From assembly GCA_028673005.1 (NCBI GenBank), contig CM054116.1, positions 23,227,840-23,291,839 of the forward strand: a DNA stretch of 64,000 nucleotides, in the 5' to 3' direction. Both the position numbers and the translations under genes were made by a program. Below are positions 9,240 through 22,543 of this stretch, one piece after another. Source of the DNA: Tanypteryx hageni. Its lineage: Eukaryota > Arthropoda > Insecta > Odonata > Petaluridae. Under the pieces are notes generated by a model. The model was given only the letters and a program-made list of their open reading frames with translations. It had not been told where the DNA came from and made no database searches. Positions within the stretch are counted from its first letter, which is position 1. Each line of letters begins with the position of its first letter.

Positions 9240-12200
9240 ACGAAACTTTTTACTTTATTCAAAAATGTGTTTAACTGCGTGAATTATGCAAATATGTTTG
9301 ATAGATTTAATAGATTTAAAATAAAAATCGTTAATTTATAAAAACATATACGGAAATTGTTGCTAAAAACGAGGAAAAACACCGGGGTTGTTCGAGAGTG
9401 ATTATTCACTCACAAAGAACCTCCTTATTCCTCTGCATACTCGCCAAGAAATAATCTGCAACTTATTGAGGCACCAGATTCGCATATCATATTTAAATAA
9501 ATTAATAAATTAGAAATTTAGCTCGTATTTAGTTGTCCAGGTAATGACTCGGCAAAATGAATGAAAATGTTTTTTATCGAATCGTTATGTGGCGACGCTT
9601 CGTTTACTCTTGATCGACAGCTTAGGACCGCACGAAATCATATCGATACCGCATGCGGCCCGCGAGCCCTAATGTTGTGGACCACTGGTTCACACGGGTC
9701 TTCAGAAGCATTCAATCCCTCTGTATCTTCATATGTGATTTTTTTCAGCCCAATAATTAATGAAAATAAATTGCGTTTCGATCAACCAGGAATCGTATAA
9801 CATTCCCTATTCCAAAATTATACTTATCACTTACTCAGAGGGGTGCGAGTATCCATCATTTAAAAACGAAAGGAGAATAAAGAGGCGACTACGTTACCGA
9901 GAGGTGGGAAAAGGGATGGAGATCCGAGATATGGAAATCAACCGTGTTAGTGGAATTACGCGCCGAGCAAGAAGAAGCCAATGGCTGGAAGTGATATCGT
10001 GAAGCGAGTACAGACATACTTTGCCTCGAGCGACCCCGTTTTAGGCGGATTCGTTATAGCGCGAGCCAGGTCCGCGCCTACCAGGTGTTGAAATAAAAAA
10101 ACAAAGGCGGCCGAGTATTTAGGCGGCCTAACCATAAATGTATTAGAAATTCCGTTTTTTACAGACTTGCGGATGTTAGTAAGATCGTCTATGGATCCCC
10201 ATTTAGGGGCAGGATGTGACACTATAAAAGAAACCCCGATAGGACGGCACTCCGTTTTTATCTCTCGATCGACGGCTATTTTGGAGTTATTATTTTTCAA
10301 GAAAGGCGACTTTCTGAATATAACTTCCTCGCCGAATTATTTGAGATTTCATTCATATAGGAAATAATTACACTTTTGCCAGAATATAAGGAAGTTTTTA
10401 GTTTACTATACCATTGGAAAATTACCGACGGAAGATAAGTTACTGAAAAAATGTAAAGATTCGCATCTGGCGTTGATGGATGGAAGCCGACAAGAAGCTG
10501 ATTTTTCAGGTTATTAATACTACACTTTAGTTTTCGCGTCCATGGAACCCAAACTCGTCGGCATAAAGACGGCGAATTTCATTTAGCGAGAAATTTTCAG
10601 GAAACTATTTTCCCGTAAAGCGAGGTATTGCCGTAGTCGGAAAACGCTGAGCGCAGCTGTGCATAATTCGGCCCTGCCTCTTTCACAGATGAAGGAGAAA
10701 TTAGGTACAAGTTCCCGGAGAAGGGGAGTCGTTCTCTCTCTTATTATTGAGAAGCGCGGTGAGATGCGGTGTCTGGGGTGTCGTTGGACCAGAAATGGAT
10801 TTTCAGAATTAGGTATACGCTCCGGCACCAGTGGAAGAACCGCGGGGTATAGATAAAAAAGACAGTTACGAAAATAACACGCAGGAACTAGGTATACGGC
10901 GTATACTCCTGCGGTGGTTTGCATCTTTCGTCGTCGAATTTTCATTCAATCACAGGAAATTAACCAACTGCTTGAAATCTTCAGAGGAGAGATTTTCCTA
11001 ACTTGTCAATGTTCGAGAAGCGACCGTGTCTGCGGAATGCACAGTTATCTCTCGAGCAGGGTAGGGCGAATCGGGGCGACGGCCCCGGGCCCCGCGCTTC
11101 CGCATTACCGTTAGGGAAGTGTAAGTTTAATCGGATGGTTAAATGCAAAGGCGCATCCCATAATGGGCGGCCTTACTCCAGATACTCTTTTTGGCGAATA
11201 CGCTGCCACAAAATTAACGACGCGTATGCATCTCATTTTACCAAGCCCCCGCCCCCATACAAAATTCGGATCACCTTACAAGAGTGATCGAGGCCTTGGC
11301 CTCCTTGCTCATGCATCTGATTCCCGAAAATTCTCGTTTGGACAAGATATTCTTTGGATAAATTTCTGCGAAACTCGCGAGACATGTTGTGAAATGAAAA
11401 TGCGTTTTGCATTGAGAGAAACGATATGTAGAGGATCCTACTTTTTTCGTTACATCCGCCATGTGCTCCTCTTTTCCCTTCTCTTAATTAAATGGCTCCA
11501 CCGTATTTGATGTTTTTTATCTTACACACTCGAACATATTTTTAAAATTTAGTACATTTGGACCTTATCAAGCGTGGGCTACATCAATATTTCGTAACTA
11601 ATAGGTTGAAAATTTCAGAATAGGAACGAATTAATTATTATGTCGTGGGAACCTGCGGATGAGTGATTCTCCGAGGACGCTTTTTCGAGAAACGCTGTTT
11701 TCTAGAAATATATCCTCGTCCCGAATGTTAGACACTTTTAATAAATCGACTAACACAGAATTAAAAGTAATAGCAATTTCACCTGCAAATTATTTCGACT
11801 TTAAATTCATTTTGCAAATTATTCAATGCTTTACTCAATACCAATATTAACTTATTCAAAATAGGAGTGCTTTTAACAGCCCATCAGATACGACAAATAC
11901 AATAATTTATATTCTGCAATACCTAAATATTAATATTGCACGTAAGTATGGGTTCAAAAATAAACGAATAGCAGCGCTTCGTGGACAATAAAACGAAAAC
12001 CTGGCGTCAGGAGATAGAATCGGCACGTGTCAACTGCCATGAGCCACAGCTAGAATAGGGCAATCGCGCATAAATGAAACGCCGAAAAAAATGAGTCCTA
12101 CGATGACAGTAGACGCGCGTCGAACGGCTAAGGACATGCAAGCCATTGGCGTTTTCTCCACGGAGGGATTAGTTTCCGCGGGAACGAAATCGAACTCCCA

Positions 12201-12355
12201 TTCAACGCTCAGTGGCGCGGAACATTCTTGCTCACGTTTCCACAAAAAGAAGCTCTTTCCTCCGCCAATGTCGCCGAATGATAGACTGTTATGTAACTCT
12301 TTTCAAGGATCTAAAATTAGCGATGTGGGCCTCCGAGTGGACAAACGCGCTCGGA
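9240..12355. other. CpG-rich unique sequence, no gene recognised
   Basis: CpG is frequent here (about 15 in 10021-10200, counted by eye), unlike the myosin V introns. Several overlapping reading frames of 60-120 codons exist on both strands, but none shows a recognisable domain or a consistent exon with splice sites. The minus-strand stretch 9434-9412 (an ATG followed by a TTT|GTGAGT donor) could be an untranslated or other exon, but its phase does not fit myosin V exon 2. A promoter region of myosin V could lie here; that is inference from composition only. Confidence 0.4.
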
Positions 12356-12812
12356 AAAGGAGTGGGGAATTGTGGAAGAGAAAGGGAGGAATTTAGGGAG
12401 AAATGAATTGAGAGAGGGACAAACTGGTGGAAGAATTGAGGGAGGATGGAGGTAAGAATTGAGGGGGGGAGAGGGATGGGGGAATTGAGGGAGGGGGAGA
12501 GGAATTGAAGGAGGGGAGAGAGGAATTGAAGGAGGGGAGAGAGGAATTGAGGGAGAGAGGGAGGAAGGAATTGAGGGAGGGGAGAGAGGAATTGAGGTAG
12601 GATGGAGGGAAGATGGAGGTAGGAATTGAGGGAGGGGAGAGGGAGGAATTGAGGGAGGATGGAGGTAGGAATTGAGGGAGGATGGAGGTAGAAATTGAGG
12701 GAGGATGGAGGTAGGAATTGAGGGAGGATGGAGGTAGGAATTGAGGGAGGGAGGAGAGAGTGAGGGTGGAGAGAGTGAGGGAGGAGAGATACTTGAATGA
12801 GAGAAGAGGGAA
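12356..12812 (+). repeat. GA-rich minisatellite with GAATTGAGG units
   Basis: Irregular tandem units of roughly 20-25 bp built from gaattgagggaggatggag and shorter gaattgaaggaggggagag variants. Purines are on the plus strand. The long Pro/Ser/Leu-rich minus-strand frames over it (12289-13049) come from the repeat. Confidence 0.95.
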
Positions 12813-13245
12813 TGGAAGGAGTATAGAATGAGAAGAGATGCTCTCGGCAGGAAGACACCAAAGCCATGTGGGGTTGCTCCATACGACCTCCATTACGTAA
12901 GACTCGCTCACGCATTCACTCACGCTCCCATACAAACGTGGAATAAACGCCATAGAGGAAGGGGAGGGGGTAAGAAGGGCGCGGGTTCGAGCCGCTTTCA
13001 CGTAAAAATCAATGTCTTGAAGAAGCGACGCGGTAAGACGTCTGCTCAAAATGGAGGACGAAATTAATAAAACAAATTTTATATCAAGCTTGGTTCGTCA
13101 TTTACGAAGGATGCGTCGATTGCTGACATAAATACGCAACGAAAGTGCGAAGTTCCTCCAACATCTCCCGCAAAAGCAGAATCAGGGATTCGGGTCTCTA
13201 TGCGAAAAACACTTCTTGAGCAAATTGTACTTTAAAAGGGAAAGT

Positions 13246-13248
<3 letters not shown>

Positions 13249-13295
<47 letters not shown>

Positions 13296-13363
13296 CAGCA
13301 GATGATGAACGGAGCGAAGGAGAGGGAGCGAAAGAGAGGAAGGAGGGAGCGAAGGGGAAAGGG
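13249..13363 (+). repeat. (AG)n microsatellite and GA-rich flank
   Basis: An uninterrupted AG run at 13249-13293 followed by imperfect GA-rich sequence. The Ser/Leu-rich minus-strand frames over it are artefacts. Confidence 0.97.
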
Positions 13364-13634
13364 ACAGGCATTTGCCTTTAGTAATTTTGGTCCTATGAGT
13401 AGAGGCGCCGATTTCGCATCTCCTGCAATATAGGCCAGCTGGAGCATAAGAATTCGACATGGTTGTAAACTACATTACTTGATCAAAGAAGGATGGAAGC
13501 TAGAGCCGCGGTGAAAAACGATATAATGTTGCCTTCTTTTTCGATAAAGAAAAACGTTTCCAAAATTACTAGTATCTTCACAAACTAAATAAGGTAAAAT
13601 TAAAAAATATCATTATATATAGACGTTTCTTACA

Positions 13635-14225
13635 GAGGAGGAGGATATAGGAGGATACTAATGTTTAGGCACTTCCAGATGTGTTGGAGATTCGAAATTT
13701 TTTTCTTAGGTAGGATTTTGTGCAAAACCGACTAGAAAAAACGAAAATCATGAAAAAGTGCAACAATGCGGCCGCTAAAAATTCGCAATTGTTTAAACAA
13801 TTTTTCAAGGTTTATGTATTTCCGCATGTGCTACGGAGTTGAAATTTTTTTTATAAGTAGAATTAGTAAAAAAACGAAATAGGAATTATAGAAATTTTGA
13901 TATGTTGTTTTGCTAGGCAGTTAAAAATTCTTAAAGTTTAAACAAATAGATAACTGTTTACACATTACGGTATGAGCTAAGAAGCTGAAATTTTCAAGTT
14001 ATGTACAGAGTAGTGCATTTGTACAAATAAACATTTGAATATCTCCATAAACATATTGAGGCGGCCGTTAAAATGTTTAAAATTTAAACAATTGGAAAAA
14101 TATTATTTCACGTCTAGAAGTGCTACAACTTCAAAATTTGGCAGAAATGTGTAGCATTAGTACCCCATATTGTATGGTGTATAAAATTCTTAAAATTGCA
14201 AAGTTTTGGGATTGTTTTAATCTAT
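13635..14225. repeat. Divergent tandem repeat, about 147-bp unit, about four units
   Basis: Anchors of the unit are gcggccgctaaaa (13768), ggcagttaaaaattc (13916) and gcggccgttaaaa (14061), spaced about 147 and 146 bp. Each is followed by 'tttaaac' and later by a block like tatttccgcatgtgctacgg with gttgaaatttt. An earlier partial unit shows cacttccagatgtgttggag near 13670. The units are diverged (short matching blocks only), so this is an old array. No reading frame is shared across units. Confidence 0.7.
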
Positions 14226-14229
14226 TATT

Positions 14230-17000
14230 TTTACATAAGGGAAAAACGAAAATCGCTCCGGAGGTGAAATATTTAGAATTAAAAAAATATTTGTAATGAT
14301 GGAAAATGAATGTTTTTTTATGTTGAGATGATATGCTTGCAGAATGCAAGCGCCAACTACTAGTATATACATACTTTTGAATAACTCAAGATTAGCAAAA
14401 AAATTCGCTCATTATCCACAGAAATCAAACTTCGCTATCTTCAATGACATTTTGCAGTTCTTCAAAAGGATTCATTTCACTCTTCCTATATAAATCATTC
14501 CAACTGATTCAACACGCTAATTTAACAAAAGCTTTTTATTTTCAAACAATTTTAAATGTCACAGAATAATGCATTTTTTCCGAGAGAAGAGCACATTATG
14601 CATATATTATCTCCCAGAAAATAAGTACCGAAAAGTAAAGGCTGTAAAGCATATTATTGCAAATGTAACGGTCGTCTTTGAACGTAACATTCTACGGTGG
14701 TTTTATGGTAAAACGCGTAAAGTAACCAACTCAAAAAATACTGGTAATTTAATGTCTTGATTATTGTTTAAATATTCGACATTCACACAATGCAAACGCG
14801 ATATAACTTGTCAAAGAATATAAAAAAAATACTTAAGCCGCAGATACAATAGGAAATGACGAAGCCATTTTTGCAAGACGATCCGATTATGTAAGCCTTA
14901 AGAGATGCGACTGAAGGACTAAAAGAACCTTGGGTTGATGTTGATTTTTTCAAAATAAGCTATAAAACGGTCGCATTTGATGCAAGCATGAGAGAGAAAC
15001 TTAATACATAAAGACGACTGCCTATATTTTTAAAATTACCAATATGTTTGTGCCAACAGAGATTGGTGGAGAAAACGAATATCCAAAAATTCAGTCGACA
15101 ATACAATAAAATAAAATGTTAAGAAAATATTTTCACCAAATGTACCGAACTATTTCCTCCACTAATATACAAGCCCTGATCGTGTCCGTATAGATTTCAA
15201 AACGATGAAACCTGTTTCACCCCGTGGAATATGTTCCTGCGCGATCATAGCGAGGTCTACATACTGGCGGCCCGGTGGGAATTCTCATCGCGGCCAAGCA
15301 CCCCTTATACCACGCAGCACGGATGCTGATCTGGTGAGTAACTCACGAGATATCAAAATGGTACGGGGTTAATTTACAATGACCATCAAAAATTTCGTCC
15401 GCGGTCATTCACTCCGTTCCAGGATGGAGTGAACATTCGATATAATGGACATAGGAAAAACATTACCGAAAAACAGCGCTCACCATCGGAAGGAGGTGCA
15501 ATTCCGATGAGAAAAATACAACCGTCCAGAGGAGCAAACCTGAGTCGATTTCACTCATTGTGCCAACATCCGCCCCAGTATTAAGCGCCTGTGGTCGCCT
15601 AACCCTTAATCCTATTAAAGCGGCTGTTCGGGCCAACGAACTGGTGCCACGAACCACGGAAACCCGTGGGGAAAAGAAGGTTTTCGAAACGATGATAGGA
15701 GAGAGGAGAGAAGCAAATTGAAGATAACGAAAACAATTACATTTAAACGTCTAGCTCTAGAGAATTTCAAATTAAACGAATTTTAGGAGAAATAATTTCA
15801 GTGGATATTACAACGCGTTAGTTAATTCATAGACAAGAAACAAATATGAGGCTGAATCGGGAACATAAGGAAAATTGACAACAGAATTAGTGAAACGACT
15901 TCAATATATGGTGCATCAAACCACTAATTTACAGGATTAATGAAAGACACACGTATTTATTCCAGGATTTGTAAAATAAAGGATTTATAAGTTGATAGAG
16001 CGATAAATAGCATGGGCAACAATTTCTAGAAGTTAGAATTTTTTCCAATTTGAAAGGTAGCAGAAAAATTATATAAATTTAAATAAACAGCAACAAGCAC
16101 ATCATTCAGATGAAAAATAAACAATTCAGGAAATCGGAAATATTTAATTTGGTATTCAAGACGACAAAGTTAATATCTAATATAGTGATAGAATGTCACC
16201 TTCAAGTCGATTATACGAATAAGTATCCACGAACTGAGCCACAAAGTTCAGCTTTGGCGTTCCGCGACAATTTGGTTTGAAAAGCAATTATTTTATTAAA
16301 ACTTCAAAATACCAAGTATTTGAGTACAACCCAGAGGACAAGTAGTGCTGGCTATACTGATGCATTTATTTTGGCATGCCGTAAGTATCTTACATATAGT
16401 TTTTCAGTTCTGTGTGCAACGCTGACGTCATCAATGGCATTTTTAACGAGTTTTTAACAAATTTCCCGATTTGGTGGAAGGTTGAAATTTTGCAGGAATG
16501 TTTGATTCAGATATAAAAATTAAATGACAAAAAATACGAAAAAAGACCCAGATACGACTCCAGGGGGGCGATTTCCATTTCTCGTAAGATAACACGTAAA
16601 AAGCGACTTTTTAAAGTGTAGGCTTTTATTCTTTTGGAAATTAAAATTTGAAAAAAGTGACGTAGGATCTTCGAATTTGAACTATGTTTTAGGAAAATTA
16701 ATGAAGTTTCTTATTGTATTCATATTTTTCCGTCTACCGTTCGAAATCTCTCATATTAAACATTTAAATAACATATTTTGGGAAAATATCGGCTTTTAAA
16801 CGGGATGCTGCCTTGCCGACCACGTCATTATTAAACTTCGAGAATCAATTTTTGTCGCAACCCGCATACGTGTAATATATACGAGTGCAATGATTGCTGT
16901 AAATTATCGTAAGATTTTTCGCGAAATTACGTAATTCTAATGGGAATGGGATTTAGTTTGGATTCTTTTGCTTATATAAACGACTATATAGATACATATA
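14230..17000. other. AT-rich unique sequence, nothing recognised
   Basis: No frame over about 65 codons shows a domain. 15200-15680 is more CpG-rich than its surroundings, without recognisable coding sequence. 16420-16500 contains the phrase gcaacgctgacgtcatcaat followed by gttgaaattttgcagg, which has the style of a dispersed repeat but is seen once here. Confidence 0.5.
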
Positions 17001-17009
17001 TAGTAAGAG

Positions 17010-17462
17010 AGAGGGGATGTGGGGAGGGAGATCGGAGGGAAGGGATATAGAATGAAAGGTACATATAGAGTAGTGGAGGTATAGAATTAGAAAAGGACGG
17101 GAAGAAAGAGAGAAATAGGGATACGGAGAAAAAGAGGGAGAGCTATGGATTGGGACAGGAGGGAATGAGAGAGGGGAGACAAAAAAGAGGCAGGGAGGGA
17201 GAGAGAGGGAGAGTGAGAGGGAGGGAGGGAGAGAGAGAGAGGGAGGGAGGGAGAGAGAGAGAGGGAGGGAGAGAGAGAGGAAGGGAGGGAGAGAGAGGGA
17301 GAGAGGGAGGGGGAGAGAGAGAGGGAGGGAAGGAAAAAGAGGGAAGGAAAGAGAGAGAAGGAAAGAGAGAGGGAAGGAAAGGAAATAGAGAGGGAAGGAA
17401 AGAGAGAGGAAGGGAAGAGAGAGGAAGGGAAGGAGAGAGGGACGGTAAGGGGAAGGGAGGGA
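17010..17462 (+). repeat. GA-rich tract (GGGA/GAGA repeats)
   Basis: About 450 bp of purines on the plus strand, made of ggga and gaga words with aaggaaagagaga variants. Frames of 121 and 153 codons on the two strands are Glu/Arg/Gly-only or Ser/Leu/Pro-only and are not genes. Confidence 0.97.
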
Positions 17463-17745
17463 ATATTATTATTTATTATTATTACTTCATTTTTGACAAG
17501 GGGCTCATCATTTAGTATATCTTGCTGATTTTTCATATCGAAATCCAATATATTTGGAATACTTTTATCATAATCCCGTCATATTTGACGGGCAATTACG
17601 CTCGTTTATAAATATTAAGTGTTACCACAAGAAAAAGCAAAATTAGATTTACAGCAACTCCATGACATCCAAACATGATCTAACCCGCGAATTTTCACAA
17701 TATAAGGTTGGGATGTTCTTCTCGTCTCAAATTTGGTCTAAACTG

Positions 17746-17977
17746 CAGTGTTTCTCAACCGGTGGAAAGGGAAGTTTCGAAGATAATTATTATAAAATTA
17801 CTGCAATATTTAAGGTCCTTAATGATTTTAATTAATGATTAATATAATACTGAAATGCAGTTGACGTAAAAATCCACTTCTTGGAAAATGTGGCTTTTTT
17901 AAATACTTGGTGGGACCAAGGTTTTTTGACAAAAAATATTTGGTGGGACGCAAGATGCAAAAGTTTGAGAACCGCTG
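17746..17977. mobile_element. hAT MITE, 232 bp
   Basis: Left end cagtgtttctcaacc (17746-17760) and right end gtttgagaaccgctg (to 17977) are inverted relative to each other with a few mismatches, the common hAT terminus. Flanks (ctaaactg / gtctagtg) match only weakly as an 8-bp target duplication. The interior has repeated gtggga(c) phrases and no coding capacity. Confidence 0.7.
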
Positions 17978-17979
17978 GT

Positions 17980-20900
17980 CTAGTGTTTATTCATTCTGCA
18001 TTTGGGCACAAAAATGTTTCTGTAGTTCATTTAAAAGTTTTATCCTTCCGCTCCCTAAATCGGAAAAAAATACAACTCAGAATTTTAAATGTAAAGTTAC
18101 AGGTCTCAAAAAAAATATGGAAGAAATAATTCTATTATTTAAAAAGGGTATATAAGCTCTACCCTAATTGAATTAACTGGCTCTGGTAGATAATAAAGCG
18201 GGGATTTTAATTCAAAGATGCTACTGTAGCATTAATCCACGATAAAATTTACATCTCCAAGTTTAGGACTTCGCGTAGATAACTATTAAGATTTTATCCC
18301 CAAGAAAAGTACTATCGCACATGATAACCGAATAAAATATACTTCTTTTTTAGCAACAGCCAAAATTTGCATACAGTCAATATAAAAAAAAGTAACTCAA
18401 AGCGTTTCTCTAACTTCCTGGATTAGAAACGACAAGGCTCAGAAAGAAACTATATAAATGGATAATTGCGCGGAAAATGAAATACAATGTCTAGAATGAG
18501 TTGATAGTGCTTGGCATCTTACCTATAGTTTGAACGAATGCAATGCATCATGTGCTGAATAAAGTCAAATTAATTAGTATCATTGGTTTTTCGCTGACGG
18601 AAATACACGACATTAAAGATATGAAAACAATTCTAGAGGTATTATAGCCGAGAGTTTCGTTGGCAAAAAGAACGTAAACCTAAACCTTATTCACATTTGT
18701 ACACTATGGTTAAAAAAGTAGTGGGGAGGGAAGAGTCGGAGAACTCAGAAAAACTCGCCACGACACCTACTTGAAATCCATCCTCCACGAAAACGACACG
18801 GTCTCTGGAGTGAAAAAAACCCAAATGTTGGGGCATAGGTTACAAGCGTCTTATAATTTTGCCTACATAATGCTCAAGTAAAACAGAATCATGACTCATT
18901 AATGAGTAACAAATTAGCCATCAGCATCCTCCACAGGTATAAAAGAGGCTCCATAATTTATGTAAAGCGATAGATGAAATTTTATAAATTGAGAATAAAA
19001 ATTTCGGGAAATACAATAATTTGTTACGGAAATTTTAGCACAACGATGAAACTTGAACCTTTCCTTTTATATTGTCTCCATTTTGAATAATATTAATGAG
19101 AAATTAATATATGGTATATAATTCTTGAACAATAGACTTTGCCGAGAGAAAAAGAGAAAATCTAAAATTGTTGAATCGTAAGCATATTAAAATCAACAGT
19201 TTATAAAACTGAAGCGGTTAAAATGAAAATTTGCTATAAATAATTTCCTATGGTCAGAATTAATAAACAACAATAAAAGTTACGGATAAAAACTCGGGAA
19301 TAAGTACTCATTTTAAATGCGGAATGATTTTTCCTAAACGAATTTAGTAACAGCTGGTCGAAGTTTCATTTAAATTTATCGGGGAACCAGAGTGAAAAAC
19401 GAGGGAATTAATAAAAGGAACGAACAGACCTTTAAATTCCGAAGCATTCTCTCCCAAGGTTATCGCAGATGTCACAATGAAATTAATAGAAACGAGCCAT
19501 CTTCTATGGAATGTCTGAAGTACTTGCAAATTCACTACGAACAAAAACAAGCCAAACATGGTAAAAAGGAATATTTTCCGAAAGCTCCAACGAAAAAGTG
19601 AATCAATGCTGGAATCGCTCATCGAAGTCTCCGAACTGGTTGCACTCAAGTCGACCAAATCGTATTGCTATGAAGGGAAAATATATTTGTTTTCTGGAAC
19701 ACTTAAAAACTCCGAAGCACTTAGCAACACAAAAATTAGCGGCTGGAATAATGATCTCATACCACTTCACACTGCTTCCGAGTAGCGCACCACTATAATT
19801 AAACGCACCGCTTTGTATTCGGCGATCGAGGGCCTGGCCATGCTGCCCTCGGAGAGGTTTATAGAATAGGGAGCAATGCACAGCTATCGAGTTGACGAGG
19901 TTATTGCGGGATGGCATGTAGTGAATCGGAGCTGCAAGGAGCAGAGTTCCACTCGAGGCTACGGGAGCGGCGAGGGTTAGACGGCGGGAGCAGCAGCCGA
20001 GCTGCATGCTGCCACTACGACAGACCCTAGGTTATAAGAACCGAATGCGAGCAAGGAAGGAACGAAGGGATAGGGGAGAGGGGAAAAGACGAGGAATGGA
20101 GAATAAACAGGAGAGAGGGTCACGTGGAGTGAGAGGGTAGGGGAGAGGGATTCGGGGGAAAAAGCCAACGAGCGTATTATATAACAGTGGCAGTGGGTGC
20201 GTGCGGGGAGTGAGGGGGTGTGTGCACGCATAGGCGAATACGAAAGGAGAAAAAGGAGTGAAAATACATTTGCGAGTCCGTTTGAAACTAATGGGAACAA
20301 ATTTAAACAAAACGTATAACCGGAGGATGGTTATTTTAGAGAATGGTGATTACCAGATTTCTAGATTTAAACGACATGTCAGGAGAGGGAATATTTCTGG
20401 ATATGTGATGAATTCGGAATGAAAAAACTTGCATATATTCTTGAATCGACGCACGGCCTTAATATTATAATCAATCAAAATGTAATATTATTAGTATCAG
20501 TTTATCAAAACCCTATGGTTTTATCACAAATCTTAAAAATATTACTGATGATTGAACGAAGAAGGTCAAATTTGATAGCACTACGTAATTTATGCTTATG
20601 GCACTTCATTTCATCACTTGTTTGAAGATCTTAGCACGGGGCTTAAAGTTAAAATTTTCTTGAATATGGCTGGATTCAACTGAGCAGTATTTCATTCAGT
20701 AAACTATTCCTGTAAAAAATTATGACTAGAAGATGATACTTCAGCTCTAATAGGCATACTTCAGTATGGCGTTTACAAAGTTTGTTTAGGTCTAAGCTAT
20801 TCGTGAAATAATCAAAGAAAACATAGGACAAAATTCAACAGAAATGTTACTGTTATGTTAACGCGCAGCCATCAGCGAAACCGACGAAAATTCAACTCAT

Positions 20901-22250
20901 TAAATACATCAACCAACAAGATATCCAACTGAAATCATACAGGCGTCCGCTTGTTGCAATTCAAGACCAATCGGTATTATCTCGGGAGTAAAAGGATCCA
21001 GTTAGGATGATAAATTTATTGCACATTTTATCGAGTAGGGTAAATTTCGAATTTTCCAGCATTTTCGGCAAGTAATACGTATTTAAACCAACTCGTAAAA
21101 CTACATTAAGATATTTTTGCAGGAACGTAAGGACATCAGAGAGCTGACGGCGAGACGAGGAGTGGATACAGAGAGAGGTCAACGGGTGATGCGATGGATC
21201 AAGGGAGTGGGCAGAAAAGTGTGAGGAAATAAGGAATGCAAGGAGGGGATGGGAGATCGAGGAAAAATGAGAGGGAGAGTGGAAGGGAGAGAGTGGAAGG
21301 GAGAGATTGGAAGGGAGATACTCCGCGGCTATGGGTCCGAAGAAGTCGATGAAATAATACTCTAGAAGGAGAAGCGGGAGTTGACGTGCAGGGCTGGATG
21401 AAGCAAGGAGAAAGAGGACTGGATGAAGCAAGGAGAAATAGGTTGAAGGATGTTGTGAGGAGGAGTAAGAAATGCGCTGGCTGGCCGAATGGGAGCAGCA
21501 GCCGAGCGAGAAGTATGGCGGGGATTAATGTCATAGCACTCGACACCATTGCAAGTTTAGAGTAAAAGAGTCCTGTATCACTCCTCCTTTTGCTATTCAG
21601 TCATGGGTCTGTGATAAATTAAGAAAAGTGAGACCAAAATTCTTTGACAGTGTGCTATTAACTAATTATAAAATTATCTAATCAGAAAAGTTTTATCAAA
21701 TTACAATCAATCGCAGCTGCTATATTCTCAGCTTCCACCTACGCCTACTTAGAGATGGGTTTTGTATCCATTCATGTACGTTCGTGATTTTGAAAATGGA
21801 ATTGTGGGATATAAATTGCTTGAGGGTTGGTAAAGATATCACGCAAGTTAAAAAAACGAAATGATATTCGAAAATACCTGATATTAAAATGGTTTTTTTG
21901 GCTGAAATCATCCTTCAGCATGACGGTGGCATTAAGGATTAAACGATTACAATTTCGTATAAAATTCGGATTTGCTAACAATTGTACTTCTCGAAATCAT
22001 AGAAGACAGTCAGATAATGTCAATAGGGAATTGATGCCCAATACGTTCGCCACTAGCCACACGTAACGAATTTATGCTATTCATCAGCTTTATTTTCTTT
22101 ACTAATTTCGAAAAATATATTCTAAATTGACGTTTATAGCGTGTGGAATGTTTTTCATAATAAGCAGTTTAGAGAGCAATGTTTTACCGTACTTTGAATT
22201 AACTTCCAATATTGGAGGCACGAGGGATGGAAAATACTTATTTTATGTCA
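17980..22250. other. Gene-free stretch with minor GA-rich patches
   Basis: Unique AT-rich sequence, with purine-rich patches on the plus strand at about 20045-20160 and 21215-21320. 19830-20040 is locally GC-rich. Frames such as 19603-20007 and 20961-21431 on the minus strand show no family features and fall partly on the biased patches. Confidence 0.5.
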
Positions 22251-22251
22251 G

Positions 22252-22543
22252 CAGGAGTCCCCAAACTACGGCCCGCGCAGTGATTTAATCCGGCCCGCCT
22301 GATCAGCGAGAGAATTCATTAGATATCATTTATGATATCTAAACGACATTTTTCCGAGTACTTGGGTGAAATCTACTTCTAATATAAGCGAATTACATAT
22401 TACAGGATCGAAAAAATTCTCAAAACTTGCTCTTTGAAATTTTCACACGGCCCCGATCAGTCATTTGAAATGTCGTATGTGGCCTGTACAGTGGATCATG
22501 AAGCCTCATGTGGCCCTTTCAGTAAAAAGTTTGGTGACCCCTG
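22252..22543 (+). mobile_element. hAT MITE, 'GGCCC-rich' family, copy 1
   Basis: Left end caggagtccccaaactacgg and right end gtttggtgacccctg (to 22543) form terminal inverted repeats. The interior has ggcccg words and the phrases gatcagtcatttgaaatg and ggatcatgaagcctcatgtg. The same interior occurs on the opposite strand at 52345-52610. No target duplication is visible at these ends. The 70-codon frame inside it is incidental. Confidence 0.8.

Noticed and set aside
9412..9434. Minus-strand ATG followed by TTT|GTGAGT as myosin V exon 1
   Set aside because: Joining to exon 2 would leave one base and create an in-frame stop (T+AG). It could at most be an untranslated exon.
12289..13049. Minus-strand frames of 208 and 218 codons
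   Set aside because: Pro/Ser/Leu-only composition from the GAATTGAGG array, no domain, two frames open at once.
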